Shown: positions 9,004 to 17,603 of the stretch, piece by piece
Layout of the letters: each line of letters begins with the position of its first letter
How positions within the stretch are numbered: the stretch's first letter is position 1
Origin: Dyadobacter soli
Lineage (GTDB): Bacteria; Bacteroidota; Bacteroidia; Cytophagales; Spirosomataceae
Assembly: GCF_900101885.1 (NCBI RefSeq)
Contig: NZ_FNAN01000031.1
Coordinates: 1-64,000 of the forward strand
Length of the DNA: 64,000 nucleotides
Reading direction: 5' to 3'
Program-made: the position numbers and the translations under genes
The notes under the pieces: model-generated
Databases searched by the model: none
Told to the model about the DNA's origin: nothing
What the model saw: only the letters and a program-made list of their open reading frames with translations

Positions 9004-12000
9004 ATGAAGAAAGTTTCCAATTCGATCGTTCAGCAATTACAGATCGTTTTCTCCTTCTCCATTCTGCTCCTGTTTTTCAGCCTTCTGGCGTCGTATTACA
9101 GCACGCAGAAACTGATCAACAATTCGGAGCTCGTCAACCACACGAATGAAGTCCTTATCCAGGCCGAGGCGATCATTTCGCACATGAAAGATGCCGAAAC
9201 CGGCCAGCGGGGCTACCTGATCACCGCCGACGAGCAATTCCTCTCCCCTTACGAAGGCGCATACGAGAAAACCACCGACAGCTACAACAAGCTCCTGGAA
9301 CTGACTGCCGACAACCCGGTGCAGCAAAAGAACCTGCGCGAGGTGAAAGCGCTTTACGAGGCAAAATTCGGCCAGATGCAGAACATCATCGATATGGCCA
9401 AAAAGAATTCCAATTTCGTGGAAGATACCGATGCGCGGTCGCGGGAAATGGTGCGGGGGAAAAAGATCATGGACGACCTCCGGCTCAGCACCGACCGCAT
9501 CAAGGAAGAGGAAAGTACCCGGCTTACCGAACGGCTCGAACAACAACAGATTTACATTAAATACACGCCCATCCTGCTCGTTGCGGCCGCGCTGATCTCG
9601 ATACTGATCACGATATCCTCGTACATGCGCATTCGAACGGACATCGGCAAGCGCATAGAGCAACAGCAACTGGACGAGGAAAAGTATGCCGACACGAACC
9701 GCCGCATCGGCCATATCGAACAGGTTACGCAACGGGTTTCGGAAGGCGATTATGCGACCCGCAGCCAGGATGACACAGACGACGAACTGGGCCGGATTTC
9801 TGTGGCTCTGAATAAAATGGCCAGCTCGCTGGAACAGACATTCAACGATCTGAGCATTCAGAACTGGTTGCAGGCCGGAGATGTGCAGATTAACGACGCC
9901 ATCCGAGGTGAACGGGTGTTGAAAAAGCTCTCGGCGAAACTCATTAACACCCTCACTGCCTATTCCGGGGCGACTCTCGGCACCATTTACATTCTCGACA
10001 CCGACTGGAATTTCCGCCTTACCGGCACTTTCGCCGCGCAAAATGCGCCCGAAACCGTTGTAGCCAGCGAAGGATTGTGCGGGCAGGTGATCGAAACGAA
10101 AAAGCCGGTGCTCGTGCGCGACATTCCCGCGAATTACCTTAAAATATCGTCCAGCCTGGGAGAAACCAGCCCCGCAGCGCTCGCGATCCTCCCGCTCGTG
10201 TACTCGTACGAGTGCATAGGCGTGATCGAACTCGGCTTTTTGAAAAATCCGGACGAATTGACCATGCGTTTCCTCGAAGAAAACCTGGAAACGATGGCCA
10301 GCGGCATTAATTCGGCATTGGATTATGTGAAACTGCAAAACTTCCTGGAAGAAACACAAGCGCAGGCGGAGGAGCTGCAAACACAGCATAACGAGCTGGA
10401 AAACCTGAATGCGGAGCTGGAAGCGCAATCGCATAAGTTGCAGGCATCGGAAGAAGAGTTGCGGGTGCAGCAGGAAGAATTGCAGCAAACCAATGAAGAA
10501 CTGGAAGAGCGGAGCGGGCTATTGGAAGAAAAAAACATTGAAATACAGAAAAAGGCGGAGGAACTGGAACTGACCACCCGGTACAAATCCGAATTCCTCG
10601 CGAATATGTCGCACGAGCTGCGGACGCCGCTGAACTCGATCCTGCTGCTGAGCCGCCTGCTCGCAGAAAACGACGACAAAAACCTCACTGGCGAGCAAAT
10701 CGAATATGCGACGGTGATACAATCGTCGGGTAACGGGCTGCTGGGCCTGATCGACGAAATCCTCGACCTCTCTAAAATCGAGGCGGGTAAAATGGAGCTG
10801 GATTATGTGACGGTGTCTGTGAAAGAGGTTTGCGATGATATGAAAGGCCTTTTCACCCCGATAGCGCGGGAAAAGGGGCTCGAATTTTCGGTAAACATCG
10901 TCAATGGCGTGCCACCGGTGATCGAGACGGACAAAATGCGGATGGAGCAGATCCTGAAAAACCTGGTTTCCAATGCCTTGAAGTTCACCGCGGAAGGCTC
11001 GGTCGATATTACCGTGAAACTGAACGACGGCAATGATAAGATGCTTTGCTTCGTCGTGCGCGATACGGGCATAGGCGTGGCGCCTGAAAAGCAGCACCAC
11101 ATTTTCGAGGCATTCCAGCAGGCGGATGGTTCGACGAAGCGCAAATATGGTGGTACGGGGCTCGGGTTATCGATCAGCCGGGAACTGGCCAAGCTGCTGG
11201 GCGGGGAGATATCGCTCACGAGCGTCGTCGGCCAGGGCAGTGAATTCACGCTTTTTGTACCTCTAAAAGCTTCCTACGTCAGTCCGGAACCGGATACAAC
11301 CAATTTCTTCGGGAGTTTCCAGGAAGAAAACGTCGCCAAAGCGGCTCCTGCCGTGCAAAGCAAATTTATCAGTACCGTCATTCCCGAGAGCATTCCCGAT
11401 GACCGTTCCACTGTGACCGAAGACGTGAAAACGATCCTGATCATCGAAGACGATACATTTTTTGCCAAATCGCTCCTCGACTACACCCGTAAACAGGGCT
11501 ACAAGGGCATTGTGGCCGTGCGCGGCGACGAAGGGCTGGAACTGGCACGGACGTTCCGGCCAATGGGCATTCTGCTCGACATTCAGCTGCCCGTCGTCAG
11601 TGGCTGGGAGGTAATGGACCAGCTCAAAAGCGACCCCGAAACGCGGCATATCCCGGTACACATCATGTCGTCGCACCGGATGAAGAACGAGAGCTTGCAA
11701 AAAGGCGCGGTCGACTTCATCGATAAGCCGGTGGCGATCGAGAAAATGGACGAGATTTTCCGGAAAATCGAATATGTAATCAGCAAGAAATCGAAGAAAG
11801 TACTGATCGTCGAAGACAACTCGATGCACGCGAAAGCATTGGCCTACTACCTGGGCACTTTCGACATTCATTCGGAGCTGAAAAGCGATATCAGGGACGG
11901 CATCAGCACGCTCTCCAACAACGAGGCCGACTGCGTGATCCTCGATATGGGCATTCCCGACAAAAAGGCTTACGATATGCTAGAAGAGGCCAAAAAGAAC

Positions 12001-12606
12001 CCCGGTTTCGAGCATGTACCGATCATTATTTTCACCGGAAAAAGCCTTTCAATGACGGAAGAGTTGCGGATCAAGCAATATGCCGATTCGATCATCGTCA
12101 AAACCGCGCATTCCTACCAGCGTATGCTCGACGAGGTGTCGTTGTTCCTGCATGTCGTGGAAGAGAACAAGAAAAATGCACGCAAAAGCGGCGATGTGCG
12201 TAAGCTCGGCGGGTTGGGTGAAATTTTGAATAACAAAACCGTACTGATAGCCGACGACGACGTGCGGAACATTTTCTCCCTTTCCAAATCATTGGAAAAC
12301 TATAAAATGAATGTCCTCACGGCCCTGGACGGCAAGGAAGCGTTGCAAAAACTAAGCGAAAACCCCGAGGTGGACGTGGTGCTGCTGGATATGATGATGC
12401 CGCAAATGGACGGCTACGAAACCGCCAAGCGCATTCGCGAAAACCCGCAATGGCGTAACCTGCCGGTGATTGCCGTGACCGCCAAAGCCATGACCGGCGA
12501 CCGCGAAAAATGCATTAATGCGGGGGCTTCTGACTATATTACCAAGCCCGTGGATATCGACCAGCTGATGTCGCTCCTCCGCGTATGGCTTTACGAAAAA
12601 TCCTGA
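9004..12606 (+). CDS. CHASE3-HAMP-GAF hybrid sensor histidine kinase with three C-terminal receivers
   Basis: 1200 residues. Membrane segment about 12-32; periplasmic CHASE3 domain (about 35-175, MKDAETGQRGYLITADEQFL); second membrane segment about 183-203; HAMP about 210-275; GAF about 295-435; long coiled coil 440-525; HisKA with H537 in ANMSHELRTPLNS; HATPase with NLVSNALKFT, DTGIGV and GTGLGLSIS. Three receivers follow with phosphoacceptors D859 (LLDIQLPVVSG), D981 (ILDMGIPDKKA) and D1129 (LLDMMMPQMDG). The middle receiver looks degenerate: KTAHSY stands where the conserved Lys-Pro should be. The layout suggests a multi-input relay feeding the single-domain regulator and CheB/CheR downstream. 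Confidence 0.92.
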   Translation: MKKVSNSIVQQLQIVFSFSILLLFFSLLASYYSTQKLINNSELVNHTNEVLIQAEAIISHMKDAETGQRGYLITADEQFLSPYEGAYEKTTDSYNKLLELTADNPVQQKNLREVKALYEAKFGQMQNIIDMAKKNSNFVEDTDARSREMVRGKKIMDDLRLSTDRIKEEESTRLTERLEQQQIYIKYTPILLVAAALISILITISSYMRIRTDIGKRIEQQQLDEEKYADTNRRIGHIEQVTQRVSEGDYATRSQDDTDDELGRISVALNKMASSLEQTFNDLSIQNWLQAGDVQINDAIRGERVLKKLSAKLINTLTAYSGATLGTIYILDTDWNFRLTGTFAAQNAPETVVASEGLCGQVIETKKPVLVRDIPANYLKISSSLGETSPAALAILPLVYSYECIGVIELGFLKNPDELTMRFLEENLETMASGINSALDYVKLQNFLEETQAQAEELQTQHNELENLNAELEAQSHKLQASEEELRVQQEELQQTNEELEERSGLLEEKNIEIQKKAEELELTTRYKSEFLANMSHELRTPLNSILLLSRLLAENDDKNLTGEQIEYATVIQSSGNGLLGLIDEILDLSKIEAGKMELDYVTVSVKEVCDDMKGLFTPIAREKGLEFSVNIVNGVPPVIETDKMRMEQILKNLVSNALKFTAEGSVDITVKLNDGNDKMLCFVVRDTGIGVAPEKQHHIFEAFQQADGSTKRKYGGTGLGLSISRELAKLLGGEISLTSVVGQGSEFTLFVPLKASYVSPEPDTTNFFGSFQEENVAKAAPAVQSKFISTVIPESIPDDRSTVTEDVKTILIIEDDTFFAKSLLDYTRKQGYKGIVAVRGDEGLELARTFRPMGILLDIQLPVVSGWEVMDQLKSDPETRHIPVHIMSSHRMKNESLQKGAVDFIDKPVAIEKMDEIFRKIEYVISKKSKKVLIVEDNSMHAKALAYYLGTFDIHSELKSDIRDGISTLSNNEADCVILDMGIPDKKAYDMLEEAKKNPGFEHVPIIIFTGKSLSMTEELRIKQYADSIIVKTAHSYQRMLDEVSLFLHVVEENKKNARKSGDVRKLGGLGEILNNKTVLIADDDVRNIFSLSKSLENYKMNVLTALDGKEALQKLSENPEVDVVLLDMMMPQMDGYETAKRIRENPQWRNLPVIAVTAKAMTGDREKCINAGASDYITKPVDIDQLMSLLRVWLYEKS

Positions 12607-12614
12607 CCCTCATA

Positions 12615-12980
12615 ATGGAAAAGAAGAAAATCATGATCGTCGACGACGACGCCCGGAATATTTTCGCGCTCAAAGCGACCCTCAAAGCGAAAGGTTTTGA
12701 GTGCATTTCCTGCTCCGCGGCAACGGAGGCGCTGGATATCCTGCGCACCGATGCACCCGTGGATGCCGTGCTGATCGATATGATGATGCCTGAAATGGAT
12801 GGGTACGAAGCGATTCCGCTCATCAAAGACCTGGATAACAGGCATTCGGTACCGGTGATCGCCGTTACTGCGCAGGCGATGGTGGGCGACCGCGAGAAGT
12901 GCCTCGACGCCGGTGCCAACGATTACATCTCCAAACCGATCGATGTCGACAAACTTTTGAAGATTCTTAACGGCATCTGA
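12615..12980 (+). CDS. Single-domain response regulator (CheY-like)
   Basis: 121 residues from MEKKKIMIVDDDARNIFALK. The start at 12615 is preferred because the ten residues upstream come from the end of the kinase gene read in another frame. It has the acidic triad (VDDD), phosphoacceptor Asp in VLIDMMMPEMDGYE, Thr in AVTAQAM and Lys in YISKPIDVDKLL. It closely resembles the third receiver of the preceding hybrid kinase, which suggests duplication of that domain. With no output domain it should act by protein contact, probably as a phosphate shuttle or partner of CheB/CheR. It lies 8 bases after the kinase stop. Confidence 0.88.
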   Translation: MEKKKIMIVDDDARNIFALKATLKAKGFECISCSAATEALDILRTDAPVDAVLIDMMMPEMDGYEAIPLIKDLDNRHSVPVIAVTAQAMVGDREKCLDAGANDYISKPIDVDKLLKILNGI

Positions 12981-12984
12981 CTCC

Positions 12985-13794
12985 ATGATTGAAGAGGAAG
13001 ACATCGACCTTTTGCTGAGTGACCTGTTCGATTTGTACGGATACGATTTCACGCGGTACTCGCGCGCTTCGCTGAAACGCCGGGTGGTGCGGCTCTGCTC
13101 GCTCGACAAGTTCCCGAGCTTCGCCGAACTCCGCTACCGGGTGCGGAACGACCCTACTTATCTTAAACGGTTTGTGGAGGAAGTGACGGTGAATGTGACG
13201 GAAATGTTCCGCGACCCGGCTTTTTATCAATCCCTGCGCGAGGAAGTGCTGCCCGTGCTCGGTACCAAGCCTTTTATCCGCATCTGGCACGCGGGTTGCT
13301 CTACGGGCGAGGAGGTGTATTCGATGGCGATCCTGCTCAAAGAAGCCAATTTGCTCAGGCGCTCGCTGCTGTACGCGACCGACCTGAATCCCAGCGTGCT
13401 GGAAAAAGTGCGCAAAGGCATATTTCCGCTGGCCCTGATGAAGCAGTATTCCGAAAGCTACATCGCGTCGGGCGGGGCGCAGGATTTTTCGAGCTACTAT
13501 ACGGCGCAATATGGCCAGGCCAAGTTCAACAACGAGCTATCGGAAAAGATTATCATTTCGACGCATAACCTCGTTTCAGACAGTTCCTTCAATGAATTTG
13601 ACCTGATCCTGTGCCGCAATGTGCTGATTTACTTTGACAAGGACTTGCAGGACAGGGTGCTTAAACTCTTCGATGCGAGTCTTGGAGCATTGGGTTACCT
13701 TGCATTAGGTACCAAGGAGACATTGAAATTCTCGGCTGTACAAAACAAGTTCAAGCAGCTGAACCGGGAAAAAATATGGAAGAAAATCATCTGA
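12985..13794 (+). CDS. CheR-family SAM-dependent protein-glutamate methyltransferase
   Basis: 269 residues. An all-alpha N-terminal domain (SRASLKRRVVRLCSLDKF) precedes the SAM-binding Rossmann domain with WHAGCSTGEEVYSMAI, YATDLNPSVLEKVRKG and FDLILCRNVLIYFDKDLQDR, the CheR signature. CheR methylates glutamates of chemoreceptors, but no chemoreceptor, CheA or CheW gene occurs in the window; the linked kinases are therefore the more likely context, as seen in other Bacteroidota. It overlaps cheB by 19 bases. Confidence 0.9.
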   Translation: MIEEEDIDLLLSDLFDLYGYDFTRYSRASLKRRVVRLCSLDKFPSFAELRYRVRNDPTYLKRFVEEVTVNVTEMFRDPAFYQSLREEVLPVLGTKPFIRIWHAGCSTGEEVYSMAILLKEANLLRRSLLYATDLNPSVLEKVRKGIFPLALMKQYSESYIASGGAQDFSSYYTAQYGQAKFNNELSEKIIISTHNLVSDSSFNEFDLILCRNVLIYFDKDLQDRVLKLFDASLGALGYLALGTKETLKFSAVQNKFKQLNREKIWKKII

Positions 13795-14357
13795 ACCATA
13801 CTTGTGAATTCCTGTTGATCGGCGGCTCGGCGGGGAGCCTGGAAGTGCTGTTCCGGCTGCTCCCGCTGCTCCGCGGCGATTTGCCGTTTCCGATGGCGCT
13901 GGTGCTGCACCGGCGTAATTCCACCGATTCGTCATTGTCTCACCTGCTAGGCTCCAAGACTTTGAACCCGACGCACGAGGTGGAGGACAAGGAACCCGCT
14001 ACCCCCGGGACGATCTACCTCGCTCCTGCGGATTACCACTTGCTCATCGAGCACGACCGCACATTTTCACTCGATTATTCCGAGAAAATCAATTTCAGCC
14101 GCCCCAGCATCGACGTCACGTTCGAATCGGCGGCGGAGGTTTACGGATCGGGGCTTGTGGCGATATTGCTTTCGGGCGCAAACGAGGATGGTACCAGCGG
14201 CCTCACAGCCGTAAAAAAGGCCGGCGGCACGGCCATCGTACAAAATCCCGACACCGCGCAAATGCCTTTCATGCCGCATTACGCGCTCACCCACCTGCCC
14301 ATCGATCACGTCTTCGACACCATACAAATGGCCTCTTTCATCAACTCGCTGGCATAA
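13776..14357 (+). CDS. CheB-type protein-glutamate methylesterase lacking a receiver domain
   Basis: 193 residues covering only the methylesterase domain. The catalytic triad is visible: Ser in LIGGSAGSLEV, His in LVLHRRNS and Asp in LLSGANEDGTSG. The activating N-terminal receiver of classical CheB is absent, so control would have to come from a partner, perhaps the adjacent single-domain regulator. It is the last gene of the signalling run and its start lies inside cheR, implying coupled translation. It removes methyl esters placed by CheR. Confidence 0.9.
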   Translation: MEENHLNHTCEFLLIGGSAGSLEVLFRLLPLLRGDLPFPMALVLHRRNSTDSSLSHLLGSKTLNPTHEVEDKEPATPGTIYLAPADYHLLIEHDRTFSLDYSEKINFSRPSIDVTFESAAEVYGSGLVAILLSGANEDGTSGLTAVKKAGGTAIVQNPDTAQMPFMPHYALTHLPIDHVFDTIQMASFINSLA

Positions 14358-14460
14358 TTTTTAGCAGCGACCGTTGATTTCTACCATAAAAGCAGGATTC
14401 AGTCTTTCTTTTTAACCGGGTTAATGAGGAGATTTGTATACAGTTTAAAACAGTAAGATC

Positions 14461-14841
14461 ATGGCAAAGCCCAATAAACTATACAGCGTTTTATTCAATA
14501 AATGCCCCCAATGCGGCGAGGGCGACTTTTTTATTACTAAAAGTGCCTATAACCTCCGTAATTTTGATAAAATGAACCGTCACTGCCCGAACTGTGGTGC
14601 CGACTTCGTGCCCGAGCCAGGCTTTTATCAGGGCGCATTGTATATCAGCTATGCACTTTACGTGGCGTTCATGGTGATTTACTTCCTGATATTCGTGAAT
14701 TTATTCAGGGAATACCTCGATTACTTCCTCGCAAGCATCATCCCGATCCTCGTGATCCTGACGCCGCTCTTTTACCGCATGGCACGCCGGACCTGGCTTG
14801 CATTGTTTATCAAGCCGGTTTCTACCAAGGAGCACGCATAA
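14461..14841 (+). CDS. DUF983 family zinc-ribbon membrane protein
   Basis: 126 residues. The N-terminus carries two CxxC knuckles (NKCPQCGEGDFF and HCPNCGADF) that would bind one zinc. Two hydrophobic helices follow (about 66-88 and 96-112: ISYALYVAFMVIYFLIFV, ASIIPILVILTPLFY). This is the DUF983 layout common in Bacteroidota and alphaproteobacteria; the function is unknown. It is separated from cheB by 103 bases and converges with the AraC gene, ending five bases from it. Confidence 0.85.
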   Translation: MAKPNKLYSVLFNKCPQCGEGDFFITKSAYNLRNFDKMNRHCPNCGADFVPEPGFYQGALYISYALYVAFMVIYFLIFVNLFREYLDYFLASIIPILVILTPLFYRMARRTWLALFIKPVSTKEHA

Positions 14842-14846
14842 CGCAT

Positions 14847-15719
14847 TTACAGTGCCGGGCTCTTCCGGAAATCTTCCGGCGTCATGCCGGTTTCTTTCCG
14901 GAAGAACTTGGTGAAATAGGAGTTGTCGTTGAAATTCAGCTTGTAAGCGATTTCAGAAACGGTCAGGTCGAGGTTGATCAGCAGCCTTTTGGCCTCCAAA
15001 ACGATCCGGTTGCGGATCAGCTCGCCCGCCTGCATTCCCACATGCTCTTTACACAATGCATTCAGGTGGTTGGGCGTAACATTCAGCATTTCAGCATATT
15101 GTCCCGGAAGCCTCAGCCGGTCGTAGTTCTTATCGATCAGCCGGATGAAATTCCGTACTGTCGCATTCTTCCCTTTTTCAGCATTCTTTTTCCGGTCGAC
15201 CGAATCGCTTTGTTCGATGATCAGGAAAATTTGAATTAGTAAAACCCGCACCATATCGTCGCGCCAGGCGGTTGCGCGGGCATTTTGGCTGAGTAACTCT
15301 TCAAACAATCCGCAAATCTGCCCGCGAATGCCTTCCGCGAGCATGAGCACATTGTTGCTGCTATCCTGATCGAGGAACGAAAACGAATCTAGGTACTCGG
15401 GTTGCAGGAGGAAGGATTTGAAAAACGAATCCGAAAAATTGACAACGTAACCTTCCATTTGATCATTGAAATCCCACGTATGCACCTGCCCCGGAATCAT
15501 AAAATAAACCTGGTACGGGGAAGCCTGGAAATGGTGGAAATCAATGGTATGCCGGCCAGCGCCTTCGGTAAAAAGTACCAGGTGGTAAAAGCTGTGCCGG
15601 TGCGGAAAAACGAGGCTTTGGTGCTCGTGGACATAATCCGAAAACCGGGCGATCATAATGTGGTCCTCGCGGTATTCGGAGAGCGGGCCGATGTCGAGCC
15701 GTGGAAATGAACCGTGCAT
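14847..15719 (-). CDS. AraC-family transcriptional regulator with cupin sensor domain
   Basis: 290 residues from the ATG at 15719 (MHGSFPRLDIGPLSEYRE); a TTG ten codons upstream is possible but less likely. The N-terminal half is a cupin-like ligand domain (HRHSFYHLVLFTEGAGRHTI, MIPGQVHTWDF); the C-terminal 95 residues hold two helix-turn-helix motifs, ending in YFTKFFRKETGMTPEDFR. It is divergent from the di-haem peroxidase gene with about 100 bases between the starts, so it may control that operon. The inducer is unknown. Confidence 0.88.
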   Translation of the reverse strand: MHGSFPRLDIGPLSEYREDHIMIARFSDYVHEHQSLVFPHRHSFYHLVLFTEGAGRHTIDFHHFQASPYQVYFMIPGQVHTWDFNDQMEGYVVNFSDSFFKSFLLQPEYLDSFSFLDQDSSNNVLMLAEGIRGQICGLFEELLSQNARATAWRDDMVRVLLIQIFLIIEQSDSVDRKKNAEKGKNATVRNFIRLIDKNYDRLRLPGQYAEMLNVTPNHLNALCKEHVGMQAGELIRNRIVLEAKRLLINLDLTVSEIAYKLNFNDNSYFTKFFRKETGMTPEDFRKSPAL

Positions 15720-15818
15720 GGGATACTGAAATTGGGTCAGAGCCGGCAATTTAATGGATATTCGTGATTTGACACCTGTTCTGTATCTTGCGGATGTTTC
15801 CTAAAACATTCTTTTCCC

Positions 15819-17603
15819 ATGTGGAAAGCCCTCGCATTGTTTTTCGCGCTGGTACTGCTCGTTGCCGCATCCCGGCAACAGGAAATCGGTGTGGAGCATT
15901 GCACCAAACTTTTCCTTACCGATGCCCTGGCCTTCGCCGGGAATGTAAGGGAAATGAGGGTTGCTATCGGACAAATCGATTCTACCGATGCCAATAGCAT
16001 TGCGAACGCGAAGGAAAAGCTGAAAAACGCGCGCCTCGCTTACAAGCGCATCGCCTATTTCCTCGACTACTTCTTCTTCACTTCTTCCCGCATTTACAAC
16101 CGGCCTCCCAAGACGGAGATCGAAGAACCGCACCTCGAATATGGGGAACCGATGGGCTTGCAATACCTCGAAGCGCTGCTTTTTGATAACCCCGGTGGCA
16201 ACAAAGCCGAAATGCTCCGGCAATGCCGGTTTATGGAAACGGCCGCGGACGACCTGCCTGCATTACTTTACAATTTCAAGGCAACCGACGCACAAATACT
16301 GGAAAGCGTACGCCTTGAACTTGTCCGGGTGATGACACTCAGCATTTCCGGCTTCGACGCGCCTTCGCTGAAAAGCGGGCTCAAAGAAGCGCTTGCATCC
16401 CTGGAAGCGATCGATGAGGTCTTGAAACCTTACATGAAACATTCAAAAGACGATATTGTCTGGAAATGGCTTGTTTCGTGCGAAGTATACCTGGCAAAAA
16501 GCAACAATTTTGACACGTTCGACCGCCTCGATTTCCTGACGAGCTACGCGTTGCCGTTACAGGAGCGGATAGGCAATATGATCCGTGGAATGGGGCTTGA
16601 AATCAATGAGAAAGGAACTTTGAATTATAATGCCAAAAACATTTTCCGTCCCGATGCATTTGCAAAAACCGCATTCGGCGGCAGTGCGAATACCGATCCC
16701 GCATTGGCTGAGTTGGGTGAAAAACTTTTCTTCGAAACGCGCCTGTCTTCCAACGGTACCCGCAGCTGCGCTTCCTGCCATAATCCCGCATTGCATTTTA
16801 CCGATGGGTTGCCCAAAAGCATCGGTATCCACCCCGGCCAGGCCGTGCGGCGTAATGCGCCTTCCTTAATCTATAGTGCATTCCAACACGCGCAGTTCTG
16901 GGACGGGCGCGCGAGGACGCTGGAAGAACAGATCCGCACCGTAATCCACGACAGCCTGGAAATGAATGGCAAACCAGCGGAAATGGTCCGGAAATTCGCG
17001 AAGGAACGGCCCTACCGGCGCCTGATCAAAAAAATAGACCCGAATCGGAAGACGTTAACCGACACGATTATTTATAAGGCCATTGCAGCCTACGTGCGCA
17101 CATTACAGCCGTTTAGCTCGGATTTCGACCGGTATATTGCAGGCAACAAATCCGCATTAACCGATCGTCAGGTAATTGGCTTTAACCTTTTCATGGGCAA
17201 GGCGCAATGCGGTACCTGCCATTTTGCTCCGCTTTTCAACGGACTGATCCCGCCCACGTACACGCTCACGGAGTTTGAAATACTGGGTACAACGGCGTCT
17301 GACGACTTGGTTCACCCCAAAACAGACCCCGATCAGGGCCGGTTTGAAGCCCGCCCTACCCCCTATTTTCGCGGGGCATTCAAAACCCCGACCGTCCGGA
17401 ATGCCGCCGTCACCGCGCCCTACATGCACAACGGCGCATTGGGAAGTCTGGAAAAAGTGATGGAGTTCTATGACAAAGGCGGGGGCGCCGGCCTGGGGCT
17501 CGATATTCCCGACCAGACACTGCCTTCCATACCGCTTAATCTTTCGGATGAGGAAAAGTCCGACATTATTGCCTTTTTACATTCGCTTACCGACCATTTA
17601 TGA
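15819..17603 (+). CDS. Di-haem cytochrome c peroxidase (CcpA/MauG family) with an extra N-terminal domain
   Basis: 594 residues. A signal/anchor helix (WKALALFFALVLLVAAS) is followed by about 260 residues, mainly helical and reminiscent of imelysin-type domains, and then the peroxidase. Haem-binding motifs are CASCH (C317) and CGTCH (C464); ERPYRRLIKK and TPYFRGAFKTPTVRNAAV fit the family and Met in APYMHNGAL is a likely axial ligand. The enzyme reduces H2O2 in the periplasm or carries out MauG-like oxidation. The stop overlaps the start of the phosphatase gene (ATGA). The N-terminal extension makes it about 250 residues longer than classical CcpA. Confidence 0.88.
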   Translation: MWKALALFFALVLLVAASRQQEIGVEHCTKLFLTDALAFAGNVREMRVAIGQIDSTDANSIANAKEKLKNARLAYKRIAYFLDYFFFTSSRIYNRPPKTEIEEPHLEYGEPMGLQYLEALLFDNPGGNKAEMLRQCRFMETAADDLPALLYNFKATDAQILESVRLELVRVMTLSISGFDAPSLKSGLKEALASLEAIDEVLKPYMKHSKDDIVWKWLVSCEVYLAKSNNFDTFDRLDFLTSYALPLQERIGNMIRGMGLEINEKGTLNYNAKNIFRPDAFAKTAFGGSANTDPALAELGEKLFFETRLSSNGTRSCASCHNPALHFTDGLPKSIGIHPGQAVRRNAPSLIYSAFQHAQFWDGRARTLEEQIRTVIHDSLEMNGKPAEMVRKFAKERPYRRLIKKIDPNRKTLTDTIIYKAIAAYVRTLQPFSSDFDRYIAGNKSALTDRQVIGFNLFMGKAQCGTCHFAPLFNGLIPPTYTLTEFEILGTTASDDLVHPKTDPDQGRFEARPTPYFRGAFKTPTVRNAAVTAPYMHNGALGSLEKVMEFYDKGGGAGLGLDIPDQTLPSIPLNLSDEEKSDIIAFLHSLTDHL

